Shown here: in pieces, positions 54,539-63,897 of the stretch | How positions within the stretch are numbered: position 1 is the stretch's first letter | Layout of the letters: each line of letters begins with the position of its first letter | Notes under the pieces: generated by a model | Told to the model about the DNA's origin: nothing | The model's input: only the letters and a program-made list of their open reading frames with translations | The model's database searches: none | Assembly: GCF_000720115.1 (NCBI RefSeq) | Contig: NZ_JOIR01000003.1 | Span: forward strand, 296,507 to 360,506 | DNA: 64,000 bases | Direction of reading: 5' to 3' | Origin: Streptomyces sp. NRRL F-2580 | GTDB lineage: Bacteria > Actinomycetota > Actinomycetes > Streptomycetales > Streptomycetaceae | Made by a program: the position numbers and the translations under genes

Positions 54539-55489
54539 TCACACGCTCGCGGCGCGCTTCTCCATCGCCTGGGTGTAAAGACGCCCCGCCCGGTAGGAAG
54601 AGCGGACCAGCGGGCCCGACATCACACCGGAGAAGCCGATCTCCTCGGCCTCCTTCGCCAGCTCCACGAACTCGGCCGGCTTCACCCAGCGCTCGACGGG
54701 GTGGTGCCGCGGCGAGGGCCGCAGGTACTGGGTGATGGTGATGAGCTCGCAGCCGGCCTCGTGGAGGTCCTTCAGGGCCTGCGAGACCTCCTCGCGCTCC
54801 TCGCCCATGCCGAGGATCAGGTTCGACTTGGTGACCAGGCCGTAGGCGCGGGCCTTGGTGATCACGTCGAGCGAGCGCTCGTAGCGGAAGCCGGGGCGGA
54901 TCCGCTTGAAGATGCGGGGCACGGTCTCGACGTTGTGCGCGAAGACCTCGGGGCGGGAGGCGAAGACCTCCTCCAGCAGCTCCGGGACCGCGTTGAAGTC
55001 GGGAGCCAGCAGCTCGACCTTGGTGTGCCCGCTCTCGCGGCCCGCCGTCTGCTGGTGGATCTGGCGCACGGTCTCCGCGTACAGCCAGGCGCCGCCGTCG
55101 GCCAGGTCGTCGCGCGCGACGCCGGTGATGGTGGCGTAGTTCAGGTCCATGGTGACCACGGACTCGCCGACACGGCGCGGCTCGTCCCGGTCCAGGGCCT
55201 CGGGCTTGCCCGTGTCGATCTGGCAGAAGTCACAGCGCCGGGTGCACTGGTCGCCACCGATGAGGAAGGTGGCCTCGCGGTCCTCCCAGCATTCGTAGAT
55301 GTTGGGACAGCCGGCTTCCTGGCACACCGTGTGCAGTCCTTCGCCCTTCACCAGGGCCTGCATCTTGGTGTACTCGGGACCCATCTTCGCCCGGGTCTTG
55401 ATCCACTCGGGCTTGCGCTCGATGGGGGTCTGGGCGTTACGGACCTCCAGGCGCAGCATCTTGCGTCCGTCGGGTGCGACTGCGGACAC
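54539..55489 (-). CDS. lipA: Lipoyl synthase
   Basis: Radical SAM enzyme that inserts two sulfurs into octanoyl groups on E2 proteins. 316 aa. Auxiliary 4Fe-4S ligands [12 protein letters not shown]; radical SAM triad CTRRCDFC. It matures the E2 encoded at 42673-44469. lipB is 110 bp upstream on the same strand. Confidence 0.97.
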   Translation of the reverse strand: MSAVAPDGRKMLRLEVRNAQTPIERKPEWIKTRAKMGPEYTKMQALVKGEGLHTVCQEAGCPNIYECWEDREATFLIGGDQCTRRCDFCQIDTGKPEALDRDEPRRVGESVVTMDLNYATITGVARDDLADGGAWLYAETVRQIHQQTAGRESGHTKVELLAPDFNAVPELLEEVFASRPEVFAHNVETVPRIFKRIRPGFRYERSLDVITKARAYGLVTKSNLILGMGEEREEVSQALKDLHEAGCELITITQYLRPSPRHHPVERWVKPAEFVELAKEAEEIGFSGVMSGPLVRSSYRAGRLYTQAMEKRAASV

Positions 55490-55599
55490 GACCGGCTCCC
55501 TGTGACTTCGATTGTTCGGGCGCCCACCAGGGTACGCCCGTAATTTCGTACGCTCTTACGTCGGCCAACCTGCGAGGGGGCGGCCGCATTCCCGGGGCG

Positions 55600-56400
55600 T
55601 CAGACGCCCGCGGCGGGCTCCGTGTCGCGGGGCCGCAGCTCCGCGTGCTCCAGTACGTCCTTCAGGTGCCGTTCGACGACCGGCAGCACCTCGGCGATGG
55701 TGATCTCGCGGCCCAGTTCGTAGGAGAGCGAGGTCACACCGGCGTCCCGGATGCCACAGGGCACGATGCGGTCGAACCAGGTGTTGTCCGGGTTCACGTT
55801 GATCGCGAAGCCGTGCATCGTGACGCCCTTGGCGACCCGGATGCCGATGGCGGCGAGCTTGCGGTCCTCGCGGCGCTGGCCGGCGTTGGACGGCGCGTAC
55901 TCGGGACCGTTGAGCCGGGCGTCGAACTCCTCGTCGTGCAGCCGCGGGTCGAGGTCCAGCGAGAGCCCGCCGATCGTGGGGCGGTCCTCGACGGGGTCGC
56001 CGAGCACCCAGACGCCGCTGCGGCCCTCGACCCGGGTGGTCTCCAGGCCGAACTCGGCGGCGGTGCGGATCAGCGCCTCCTCCAGGCGGCGGACGTGCGC
56101 GACCACGTCCACCGGGCGGGGCAGCTTCATGATCGGGTAGCCGACCAGCTGGCCCGGGCCGTGCCAGGTGATCTTGCCGCCGCGGTCCACGTCGACCACG
56201 GGCGTGCCGTCGAGCGGACGCTCACTGGGGTCGGTGCGCCGGCCCGCCGTGTAGACCGGCAGGTGCTCCAGCAGCAGGCAGGTGTCCTCGACCTCGTCGG
56301 CGAAGCGGGCCGCGTGCACCCTGCGCTGTTCTTCCCAGGCCACGGTGTACTCGACGGATTCCGGCCCGTAGCCCAGATGGACAAACCCAAGCTCAGCCAC
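55600..56400 (-). CDS. lipB: Lipoyl(octanoyl) transferase
   Basis: Transfers octanoyl from ACP to lipoyl domains, the step before LipA. 266 aa from a GTG. Motifs [27 protein letters not shown] and [11 protein letters not shown], and the catalytic Cys in VPCGI with the Lys in KLAAIGIRV. Transcribed together with or just ahead of lipA. Confidence 0.96.
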   Translation of the reverse strand: MAELGFVHLGYGPESVEYTVAWEEQRRVHAARFADEVEDTCLLLEHLPVYTAGRRTDPSERPLDGTPVVDVDRGGKITWHGPGQLVGYPIMKLPRPVDVVAHVRRLEEALIRTAAEFGLETTRVEGRSGVWVLGDPVEDRPTIGGLSLDLDPRLHDEEFDARLNGPEYAPSNAGQRREDRKLAAIGIRVAKGVTMHGFAINVNPDNTWFDRIVPCGIRDAGVTSLSYELGREITIAEVLPVVERHLKDVLEHAELRPRDTEPAAGV

Positions 56401-56487
56401 CGCAGCGCCTCCTCATCGAACCTGCTGTGTGCACGTACTTCACTGAGCAAGGGTACGGCGACCCGTTCGAGGCCCTTCAGGGCCCCT

Positions 56488-56820
56488 TCAGGACTCCTTC
56501 AGCACCCCGGCGGGAGGCTCCGGGCCGGGCTCCGCGGCGGGCGTCGGCGCCGGTTGCACCGGGGGCCACGGCAGCTGCTTCGGGCGGCGCCGGCCCTTCG
56601 GCGGCCGGTCCGGGTCCTCGTCCGCGCGGGGCAGCCGCCGGTGGCCCTCCGAGTGGTCGTTGACCCAGCCGCACACCCCGCACGCGTACCGCCCGTCGAG
56701 CCCGGCGATGTAGGTGCCGCAGCGCCGGCACTCCGCCTCGGTCAGTTCGGGCGGGGGCAGCGGGGCGGTGGATTCGGTTCGCTCCTCGGGGAGGTGCGCC
56801 CCGTGGGGCCGAGGGGTCAT
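56488..56820 (-). CDS. Zinc-ribbon-like hypothetical protein
   Basis: 110 aa. Two CxxC pairs, CRRCG and CGVCG, spaced 15 residues apart form a likely zinc ribbon. The C-terminal half is Pro/Arg-rich and probably disordered. ATG 56820. Lies upstream of lipB; function unknown. Confidence 0.75.
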   Translation of the reverse strand: MTPRPHGAHLPEERTESTAPLPPPELTEAECRRCGTYIAGLDGRYACGVCGWVNDHSEGHRRLPRADEDPDRPPKGRRRPKQLPWPPVQPAPTPAAEPGPEPPAGVLKES

Positions 56821-56993
56821 GGTCCGCAGCCTATGCGGGCAGAAGGGGTCGGTCCGTAAAGGGCCCTACGCATTCTGCACACGATCGGATGAATGTGGGG
56901 CAGAGAGGGCGGCATGGACGAAGTTCGCCGCTACATTCACGCCGTTCACAGGGCCGGGACTCCGGTCCGTCACGTCAGGAGACCGTGGAGCCG

Positions 56994-58433
56994 ATGACGG
57001 AACGACCTGCCCAGCGCGTCCCCAACCGGCAGCTCGCGGCGCTGATCGCGGAAGCCGGGTTCTCCAACGCCGGGCTCGCCCGTCGCGTCGATCAGCTCGG
57101 CCTGGAACACGGTCTCGATCTGCGGTACGACAAGACCTCCGTGACCCGCTGGCTGCGCGGGCAGCAGCCGCGCGGGACCACCCCCGCGCTCATCGCCGAG
57201 GTGTTCACCCGGCGCCTGGGGCGCCGGCTCTCCGCGCAGGACCTGGGACTGGACGCCTGCGCACCCGTGTACGCGGGGCTGGAGTTCGCGGCCACGCCGG
57301 AGGAGGCCGTGGACATCGCGAGCGGGCTCTGGCGCAAGGACTCCGGCTCGCACGCCGAGCTCCGGAAGATCGCCTTCACCCCGGCCGGGCTGGTCGTCCC
57401 GAGCCGGGACTGGCTGATCGGGCGGCCCGACGAACGGGTGGGCCGGGGCGCGGATCCGGCGGCGGTCCGCGTCCCGCTGCAGGGCCGGGTCACGGTGCCC
57501 CGGCAGCGGCAGATCGACCGGGGCCCCGGGCAGCGGGTGACCGGCGGGGACATCGCCGCGCTGAGATCGGTGAGCGAGCTGTTCCGCACCCTGGACCAGG
57601 CCTACGGCGGCGGCCACGCCCGGCAGGCGCTGGTGCGGTACCTGGAACACGAGGCGGAGCCCATGCTCCGCGGCACCTACGGGGAGACCACCGGGCGCCG
57701 GCTGTTCTCGGCCGCCGCCGATCTGACCCGGCTCGCGGGCTGGACCTCGTACGACATCGCGGCGCACGGGCTCGCCCAGCGGTACTTCGTGCAGGCCCTG
57801 CGGCTCGCGCAGGCGGCCGCCGACCGCCCCTACGGCTCGTACGTGCTGGTCACCATGAGCCGGCAGGCGGTCTACCTCGGCCACGGCCGGGAGGCGGTGC
57901 AGCTGGCCCGGGTGGCCCAGCAGGGCGTGGGCTCCGGCCCGCCGCCGGTGGTGCAGGCGCTGCTGCACTCGGCGGAGGCGCGGGGGCACGCGGTGCTCGG
58001 CGAGGTCCGGGCGTCGACGGCCTCGCTGGTGCGGGCCGAGAGGGCGCTGGGCGCGGCCCGGCCGGGGGACGACGTTCCGCACTGGGCGCGCTTCTACGAC
58101 GAGGCGCAGCTCGCGGACGAGTTCGGGCACTGCCACCGGGACCTCCAGCAGTACCGGGCCTCGGCCCAGCACGCGGAGCGGTCCCTGCAGCTGAGGGCGC
58201 CGGGGTACGCGCGGTCCCGGCTGTTCTGCCGGGTGGTGCTGGCCACGGCCCGGCTGGGGCTGGGCGAGCTGGACCAGGCGTGCGCGCTGGGCGCGGAGGC
58301 GGCGCAGCAGGCGTCGGAGATGCGGTCGGTGCGGGCGGTGGAGTACGTACGGGACTTCGAGCGGCGGCTGGAGCCGTACCGGGACGCTTCGGCGGTGCGG
58401 ACCTACCGGGACCGGGTGGCGGCGTTGTCGTGA
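56994..58433 (+). CDS. NsdA-like transcriptional regulator with C-terminal TPR-like repeats
   Basis: 479 aa. N-terminal helix-turn-helix-like domain (NRQLAALIAEAGFSNAGLAR, SVTRWLRGQQPRG), a central hydrophobic-linker region, and a C-terminal helical repeat part (TPR type). The architecture matches a large Streptomyces family of developmental and antibiotic regulators that includes NsdA. ATG 56994; GTG 56985 is an alternative. Confidence 0.82.
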   Translation: MTERPAQRVPNRQLAALIAEAGFSNAGLARRVDQLGLEHGLDLRYDKTSVTRWLRGQQPRGTTPALIAEVFTRRLGRRLSAQDLGLDACAPVYAGLEFAATPEEAVDIASGLWRKDSGSHAELRKIAFTPAGLVVPSRDWLIGRPDERVGRGADPAAVRVPLQGRVTVPRQRQIDRGPGQRVTGGDIAALRSVSELFRTLDQAYGGGHARQALVRYLEHEAEPMLRGTYGETTGRRLFSAAADLTRLAGWTSYDIAAHGLAQRYFVQALRLAQAAADRPYGSYVLVTMSRQAVYLGHGREAVQLARVAQQGVGSGPPPVVQALLHSAEARGHAVLGEVRASTASLVRAERALGAARPGDDVPHWARFYDEAQLADEFGHCHRDLQQYRASAQHAERSLQLRAPGYARSRLFCRVVLATARLGLGELDQACALGAEAAQQASEMRSVRAVEYVRDFERRLEPYRDASAVRTYRDRVAALS

Positions 58434-58470
58434 CCCTGCGGGGCGGCCGCGGGGGTGCTGCCCCCGAACC

Positions 58471-58499
58471 CCCGCGCCTCGAACGCCGGCGAGGCTGGA
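58471..58499. repeat. Dispersed intergenic repeat (CTCAAACGCCGG family)
   Basis: CCCGCGCCTCGAACGCCGGC-type copy between convergent genes. Confidence 0.65.
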
Positions 58500-58546
58500 A
58501 TCGCCGTGCGCGGCCCTCGAAGCGCGGGGCAGTCACCGGGTGGTTC

Positions 58547-59818
58547 TCAGGCCGCCACCGGGAGTGCGGGCTCCGGGGTGGCCGGGAGCGGGATGCCGAA
58601 GTCGCGCAGGAGGGCGCCGGCGGCCCGGCGGGCCGAGTGCAGGGCTCCCTGGACGGTGTTGGTGTCGCGGTGGTCGCCGCACACGTACAGCCCGGCCAGC
58701 ACTCGTACCGGGCGCCGCAGGTCGTGGGGCGGGGGCATGGCGGGCACGGCCTCCGGGGTGTGGTGGACGGCCAGCAGCTCCCAGTCCCGGGTGGCGGTGT
58801 CGTAGAGCCGGGCGAGGCGCGAGGCGACCGTCCGTACGGGCGGCGGCGGTCCGAGCACGGTCGTGGTGACCAGGCTCCGGCCGGCCGGGGCGCGCGTCGG
58901 GTCGACCGCGCTCATCACGGCGGTGTGCGAGACGGGCCACTTCGGGTCCGCGTCCAGGAGCAGCGAGCCGTCCCGGTACAGGGGCGTGGCGGTGGCGTGG
59001 TGCAGGACGGTGACCGCGTGGAAGGTGGGCACGCGCAGGCCGGGCAGGAGCTCGGCGGCGGCGCGGGCGCCGGTGGCGAGGAGGACGGAGCGGCAGCTGA
59101 AGTCGCCGTGCTCCTCGGTGGTGACCAGGTTCGTCGCCACCGAGCGGACCCGGACGCCGGTCCGGACGGTGCCGGGCGGCAGGGCGGCGGCGAGCAGGTC
59201 GGGCAGGGCCGCGGCGCCGCCCTCGGGCACGGCGAGCCGGCCGCGGGCGAAGGTCCGCAGGGCGAGGTCCGCGACCCGGCTGGAGGTGGTGAGTTCCGGA
59301 TCGCGGAGCAGGGCGGCGAGCAGCGGCCGGAGCACCCCGTTGAGGGTGCGCGGCGGCAGTCCGCGGGAGCGCAGGGCGGCGTCCGCGGTGCGTTCGGGAC
59401 GGGCGAGCAGTCTGTCCTCGGGCAGGGCGGCGAGCCGGCCGAGGGCGGCGCTGAGCCGGGCCTGGTCGAGGGAGCCGCTGGCGAGGGCCCGGGCCGGGGT
59501 GAGGGCCCCGACCCGCAGCTGTTTGCCGTCGGTGTGGACCAGGACCCCGGGCACGAAGGGTCGCAGGGTCAGACCCCGCAGGCCCGGGGTGCGTTCGAGT
59601 TCCGTGTACGAGGTGTTGAGCAGCTGGCCGATCCGGTCCAGCCGGAACCCGTCGGCCGACTCCGTGGCCATCCGGCCGCCGGGGTCGTCCGCGGCCTCCA
59701 GGACGGTGACCGTGACTCCCGCTGCGATCAGGTGCTGCGCGGCCGCGAGTCCTGAGACTCCGGCCCCTACGATGACGACGTCCGCATGGTGCGCGGCATG
59801 GTGTGCGCTGCTGAGCAC
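58547..59818 (-). CDS. FAD-dependent amine-oxidase-like oxidoreductase
   Basis: 423 aa from a GTG with GGGGAGGGG upstream. FAD motif VVIVGAGVSGLAAAQHL, then VLEAADDPGGRM. C-terminal FAD-contact region GLYVCGDHRDTNTVQGALHS. Resembles protoporphyrinogen oxidase/phytoene desaturase-type flavoproteins; substrate unknown. Confidence 0.9.
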   Translation of the reverse strand: MLSSAHHAAHHADVVIVGAGVSGLAAAQHLIAAGVTVTVLEAADDPGGRMATESADGFRLDRIGQLLNTSYTELERTPGLRGLTLRPFVPGVLVHTDGKQLRVGALTPARALASGSLDQARLSAALGRLAALPEDRLLARPERTADAALRSRGLPPRTLNGVLRPLLAALLRDPELTTSSRVADLALRTFARGRLAVPEGGAAALPDLLAAALPPGTVRTGVRVRSVATNLVTTEEHGDFSCRSVLLATGARAAAELLPGLRVPTFHAVTVLHHATATPLYRDGSLLLDADPKWPVSHTAVMSAVDPTRAPAGRSLVTTTVLGPPPPVRTVASRLARLYDTATRDWELLAVHHTPEAVPAMPPPHDLRRPVRVLAGLYVCGDHRDTNTVQGALHSARRAAGALLRDFGIPLPATPEPALPVAA

Positions 59819-59990
59819 GTGCCCCTCCCCGAGGTCGGCGCGGCTGTGTGGGGATCCTCCTTCCCCCAACCGGCTCCACGGGAACCCGAGTTCGGCGGGG
59901 TATTACGGTCAACTCCGGTCGCACGACGGTCGCATCCGGGTCACGAACGGTCGCACGGCGGTCGCACGCGGCGCGGTTCACCCGTCGAGG

Positions 59991-60074
59991 CTCTCCCGTC
60001 GGGGCTCTCCCATCGGGACTCTCCCGGCGCTGCTCTCCCGGCGCTGCTCTCCCGGGGCTGCTCTCCCGGGGCGG
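59991..60074. repeat. Six tandem 14-bp repeats
   Basis: CTCTCCC occurs at 59991, 60005, 60019, 60033, 60047 and 60061, exactly 14 bp apart. Consensus CTCTCCCGGCGCTG. Just upstream are several GGTCGCAC units (59918-59965). Confidence 0.9.
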
Positions 60075-60100
60075 CATGCGCGGGACTCGGGTCCGGTCGT

Positions 60101-60988
60101 TCAGAGGGCGGCGCGGATGGCCTGCTCGATGCCGGGGTCGCGGAAGACGAATCCGGACTCCAGCAGCCGGGCGGGGCGGGCCCGCTGACTGCCCAGCACG
60201 TCCGCGGAGAGCTCCCCGAGCACGATGCGCAGCGCGGGCGCCGGTACCGGCAGCAGCGTGGGCCGGTGCAGCACCCGGCCCATGGCCGCGGTGACCTGGC
60301 GATTGGTCAGCGGCTCGGGGGCGGTGAGGTTGACGGGGCCTTCGATGCCGGGGGTGTCGATGATGTGGCGCAGGGCCGCGACCTCGTCCCGGAGGGAGAT
60401 GAACGACCAGTACTGGCGGCCGTTGCCGAGCCGGCCGCCGAGACCGGCACGGAAGAGCGGGAACATCCGGCCCCAGGCCCCGCCCTCACGGGCGACGACC
60501 AGTCCGGTACGGGCGTACGCGGTCCGGATCCCGGCGCTCCGGGCGGGCGCGGCGGCGGCCTCCCACTCCACGCAGACCGAGGGCAGGAAGCCCTGCCCGG
60601 CGGGGGCGTCCTCGTCCACGGCCCGGTCGCCGGTGTCCCCGTAGTAGCCGACGGCGGAACCGCTGACGAGCACGGCGGGCGGCTCGTCGAGCGCGGCCAC
60701 GGCCCGGGCGATCGCGGCGGTCCCGAGCACCCGGCTGTCGCGGATCTCCTTCTTGTACGCCGCCGTCCACCGGTGGTCCCCGATCCCGGCCCCGGCCAGG
60801 TGCACGACGGCCCCGCAGCCGGCCAGCCCCGCGGGGTCGACGTACCCGCGCGCGGGATCCCACCGCGCCTCGTCCCCGCCCGTCGGCTCCCGCCGCACGA
60901 ACCGCACCACCTCGTGCCCGTCTGCCCGGAGGGACCGCACGAGTGCGCTTCCGATGAGCCCGGTCGCCCCGGTGACTGCGATACGCAT
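60101..60988 (-). CDS. TIGR01777-family SDR/epimerase-like protein
   Basis: 295 aa. NAD(P) loop VTGATGLIGSALVRSL, VVHLAGAGIGDHRW, SGSAVGYYGDTG and a C-terminal DUF1731 region (GELSADVLGSQRARPARLLESGF). Atypical epimerase family; in bacteria a role in cell-division regulation was proposed for YfcH/SulA-like members, but function is uncertain. ATG 60988. Confidence 0.9.
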   Translation of the reverse strand: MRIAVTGATGLIGSALVRSLRADGHEVVRFVRREPTGGDEARWDPARGYVDPAGLAGCGAVVHLAGAGIGDHRWTAAYKKEIRDSRVLGTAAIARAVAALDEPPAVLVSGSAVGYYGDTGDRAVDEDAPAGQGFLPSVCVEWEAAAAPARSAGIRTAYARTGLVVAREGGAWGRMFPLFRAGLGGRLGNGRQYWSFISLRDEVAALRHIIDTPGIEGPVNLTAPEPLTNRQVTAAMGRVLHRPTLLPVPAPALRIVLGELSADVLGSQRARPARLLESGFVFRDPGIEQAIRAAL

Positions 60989-61079
60989 GCCGCCATTCTC
61001 CCCCGGAGGGTGGCCGCGCCGACCGTACGTCTCTGGTGCGGCGCAGTGCTTCCTCGGCGTCACCCCACGGCGCTCCGCG

Positions 61080-61140
61080 CCCGCGCCTCAAACGCCGGCG
61101 GGGCTGGAAGATCCAGCCCCGCCGGCGTTTGAGGCGCGGG
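61080..61140 (-). terminator. 29-bp perfect hairpin from two opposed repeat elements
   Basis: Arms 61080-61108 and 61112-61140 pair perfectly with a 3-nt spacer; the arm contains CTCAAACGCCGGCGGGGCTG. Downstream of the VIT1 gene. Confidence 0.85.
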
Positions 61141-61159
61141 GTCGGGGGCGGAGCCCGGT

Positions 61160-61912
61160 TCAGGTCGTGCCGAGCCAGGTGCCCACCGCGTAGGTGACGG
61201 CCATCGCCAGCGCGCCGCCGCCCACGTTCCGCGCCACCGCGCGGAGCGCCGGCGCCCCGCCGAGCCGCGCGCTGAGCACCCCGCACAGCGTGAGCGCGGC
61301 GACGACGGCCACCACCGTCACCGGCACCCGCGCGGACGGCCCCGGCAGGAGGATCGCCAGCAGCGGCAGCACCGCCCCGACCGTGAAGGCGATGAGACTG
61401 GCGAAGGCCGCGTGCCACGGGTTGGCCAGCTCGTCGGGGTTGATCCCGAGCTCCACCCGGGCGTGCGCCCGCAGCGCGTCCCGTTGCGTCAGCTGCTCGG
61501 CCGCCTCCCGGGCCACCCCCCGGCTCAGTCCCCGCTCGGCGAGCAGGTCGGTGAGTTCGTCGAGCTCCGCCTCCGGCTCCTCGGCCAGCTCCCGCCGCTC
61601 CAGGTCCAGCGCGGCCCGTTCGGAGTCCCGCTGCGAGCTGACGGAGACGTACTCCCCCGCCGCCATCGACAGTGAGCCCGCGAGCAGCCCGGCGACCCCC
61701 GCCGCCAGGATCGCGGAGCGGGAGGTGGTGGCCCCGGCGACACCGACCACCAGGCCGGCCGTGGAGATGATCCCGTCGTTGGCTCCGAGCACCCCCGCGC
61801 GCAGCCAGTTGAGCCGGGTGCTGATCCCGGCGCTCTGCGCGCCGTCGCCCGTTCCGTGCGCTTCGATGTGCGTCCTGCTGGGCGCCTTCTCCGAGCCCTC
61901 GTTTCCCGTCAC
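61160..61912 (-). CDS. VIT1/CCC1-family transporter
   Basis: 250 aa from a GTG at 61912. Five membrane helices; first pair has LGANDGIISTAGLVVGV and MAAGEYVSVSSQRDSE, the family signature, followed by a Glu-rich cytoplasmic metal-binding region (LDLERRELAEEPEAELDEL). Iron/manganese export or sequestration is expected. Terminator follows. Confidence 0.9.
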   Translation of the reverse strand: MTGNEGSEKAPSRTHIEAHGTGDGAQSAGISTRLNWLRAGVLGANDGIISTAGLVVGVAGATTSRSAILAAGVAGLLAGSLSMAAGEYVSVSSQRDSERAALDLERRELAEEPEAELDELTDLLAERGLSRGVAREAAEQLTQRDALRAHARVELGINPDELANPWHAAFASLIAFTVGAVLPLLAILLPGPSARVPVTVVAVVAALTLCGVLSARLGGAPALRAVARNVGGGALAMAVTYAVGTWLGTT

Positions 61913-61923
61913 GCCACCACTTT

Positions 61924-62043
61924 CGCGGCACGGGCCGTACGAAGCCACCCGGCGGGCCAGCCCGGGGTGCGCGGGCCGGGCCTCGCGGCACGGGCCGTAC
62001 GAAGCCACCCGGCGGGCCGGTCCGGGGTGCGCGGGTCGGGCCC
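61924..62043. repeat. 60-bp tandem duplication
   Basis: 61924-61983 and 61984-62043 are near-identical, between the divergent VIT1 and SpoIIE genes. It duplicates the promoter-side spacer. Confidence 0.9.
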
Positions 62044-62061
62044 GCGTACCAGGGTGGAAGG

Positions 62062-63141
62062 GTGAGACGCGGACGCGAGGAGCCTGGCAGGCTGCGCGGG
62101 GAGCCGCCGCCGCGCTGGGCCCGGTTCGCGCCCGCGGTGGCCTTGGTGGGGCTTGTGCTCGCGCAGGCGCTCACCCCAGGCGTGGAGCTGGGGTTCTTCC
62201 TGGCGGGCCTGCCCCCGGTGGCGGCCTTCGCGTACGGGGCGGGCGGGACAGCGGTCTTCGCCGCCGTCGTCCTCCTGCTGCTGGGGCTGCCGGCCCTCGG
62301 CGTCGGCCATGCCCGCGGCACGGACCTGGCCACGGTGGCCGTCGTCGGGCTGCTGAGCGTGGTGATCGCCTGGGTCCGCCAGCGCCGGGACGCGCAGCTG
62401 GTCAGTGTGCGGACGGTGGCCGAGGCGGCCCAGCTGGCGGTGCTCCCGCCGGTGCCGGAGCGGGTGGGCGCGGTGCGCTGCTCGGGTCTCTACCGGGCGG
62501 CGCAGCACGGCACCCTGGTCGGCGGCGACCTGTACGACGTACGGGCCGGGCCGCACGGCGTGCGCGCACTGGTCGGGGACGTGCAGGGGCACGGCCTGGC
62601 GGCGGTGGGCACGGTGGCGGCGCTGCTCGGGGCCTTCCGCGAGGGCGTGATCGACGACTCCGGGCTGGCGGCGGTGGCGGGCCGGCTGGACCGGCGGCTG
62701 GTGACGGACGCGAAGGCCGCGTCCGTGGAGCACCCGGAGCTGTTCGCGACGGCGGTGCTGCTGGAGTTCCCGCCCGGGCTGGACCTCGTACGGATCGTGT
62801 CGTGCGGGCATCCGCCCGCCCTGCGGCTGCGCGGGGCGGCGGTGGAGGAACTGCTGGTGGAGCCCGGCCCGCCGCTGGGCCTGGGACTCGCGGGCCCGCC
62901 GCCGGCGGTGGCGGAGCTGCCGCTGCGGCCGGGGGACCAACTGCTGCTGCACACCGACGGCGTGACCGAGGCCAGGGACGCGGCCGGGCACTTCTACCCC
63001 CTGGCCGCCCGGGTTCCCGTACTGGCACGGGACCCGGACGGCCTGGTCCGGGCGGTGTGGCGGGACCTCGCGGCCTTCACGGACGGCGGTCCGCGCGACG
63101 ACGTGGCCCTGCTGCTGCTCTCCTTGGACGGATCGGGGTGA
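62062..63141 (+). CDS. SpoIIE-type PP2C protein phosphatase, membrane-anchored
   Basis: 359 aa from a GTG. Three or four N-terminal membrane helices (residues 23-100), a short linker, and a PP2C/SpoIIE domain: GGDLYDV, GDVQGHGL (metal Asp), VSCGHPPALRL, LLLHTDGVTEARD and RDDVALLLL. Likely dephosphorylates an anti-sigma antagonist; the partner is not here. Confidence 0.92.
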   Translation: MRRGREEPGRLRGEPPPRWARFAPAVALVGLVLAQALTPGVELGFFLAGLPPVAAFAYGAGGTAVFAAVVLLLLGLPALGVGHARGTDLATVAVVGLLSVVIAWVRQRRDAQLVSVRTVAEAAQLAVLPPVPERVGAVRCSGLYRAAQHGTLVGGDLYDVRAGPHGVRALVGDVQGHGLAAVGTVAALLGAFREGVIDDSGLAAVAGRLDRRLVTDAKAASVEHPELFATAVLLEFPPGLDLVRIVSCGHPPALRLRGAAVEELLVEPGPPLGLGLAGPPPAVAELPLRPGDQLLLHTDGVTEARDAAGHFYPLAARVPVLARDPDGLVRAVWRDLAAFTDGGPRDDVALLLLSLDGSG

Positions 63142-63166
63142 GCGTCGGATGACCGGGCAGCCCGGG

Positions 63167-63418
63167 TTACGACTCCTTGATGAACGCGCGCACCATCTTG
63201 CAGGTGACGTTCGACGGCCGGTGGATCCCCGTCCGGACGGCCATCGTCCGGATCTTCCGGTTGGTGGCGCGCCGAGGGTCGTACGTCCCCGAGTCGAGCA
63301 GGGATATCGCCAGCCGCATCGCCTTCAGGCGGCGGTTGTGGCTCTCGTACCACTCGCGGGGCAGGCCCGCCGGCAGCGGCTTCTTCTTGACGGGCTGGAC
63401 GGTGGTGGCAGTGGCCAT
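63167..63418 (-). CDS. Conserved hypothetical protein
   Basis: 83 aa, basic, MATATTVQPVKKKPLPAGLP..., with LKAMRLAISLLDSGTYDPRR. GGAGG 6 nt before the ATG at 63418 supports it. Not recognised; possibly nucleic-acid binding from its charge. Confidence 0.8.
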   Translation of the reverse strand: MATATTVQPVKKKPLPAGLPREWYESHNRRLKAMRLAISLLDSGTYDPRRATNRKIRTMAVRTGIHRPSNVTCKMVRAFIKES

Positions 63419-63512
63419 CTACAGCCTCCCAAACGGTAGTTGGCTTCCTGTCGTTCTTCCTCGATTTTACCGGGGACCACTGACAGAAGCCCCTGGCCAG
63501 ACCGGCCCCGGC

Positions 63513-63518
63513 TAGGGT
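63513..63518 (+). promoter_or_regulatory. Candidate -10 box for leaderless ArsC-like mRNA
   Basis: TAGGGT ends 7 nt before the ATG at 63526. Confidence 0.45.
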
Positions 63519-63525
63519 TGGCGGC

Positions 63526-63897
63526 ATGGAGATCTGGATCAATCCCGCCTGTTCCAAGTGCCGCAGCGCACTGACCCTGCTGGACGCCGAGGGCGCCGAG
63601 TACACCGTGCGGCGGTACCTGGAGGACGTGCCCTCCGAGGACGAGATCCGCGAGGTGCTCGGCCGGCTCGGGCTGGAGCCGTGGGACATCACGCGCACCT
63701 CGGACCCGCTGGCCAAGGAGACCGGCGTACGGGAGCTGCCGCGCGAGGAGACCGAAGCGGCGCGGGCGCTCTGGATCGCCCACCTTGCCGCGCACCCGAA
63801 GCTGATCCAGCGCCCGATCATCACCGCCGAGGACGGCTCGGCCCTGGTCGCCCGCTCCGAGGAGGCGGTCCGCGAGGCCCTCTCCCGCAAGGCTTAA
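63526..63897 (+). CDS. ArsC/Spx-family thioredoxin-fold protein
   Basis: 123 aa. WINPACSKCRSAL has a CxxC at the usual active-site position, and RPII near the C-terminus is typical of ArsC-like proteins. Arsenate reductase or a related redox protein. Not next to other ars genes, so arsenic resistance is not certain. The 103 bp after it to the window end show no feature. Confidence 0.88.
   Translation: MEIWINPACSKCRSALTLLDAEGAEYTVRRYLEDVPSEDEIREVLGRLGLEPWDITRTSDPLAKETGVRELPREETEAARALWIAHLAAHPKLIQRPIITAEDGSALVARSEEAVREALSRKA

Noticed and set aside
63526..63897. Arsenic resistance locus
   Set aside because: The ArsC/Spx-like gene stands alone, without arsR, arsB or acr3, so only the protein family is called.
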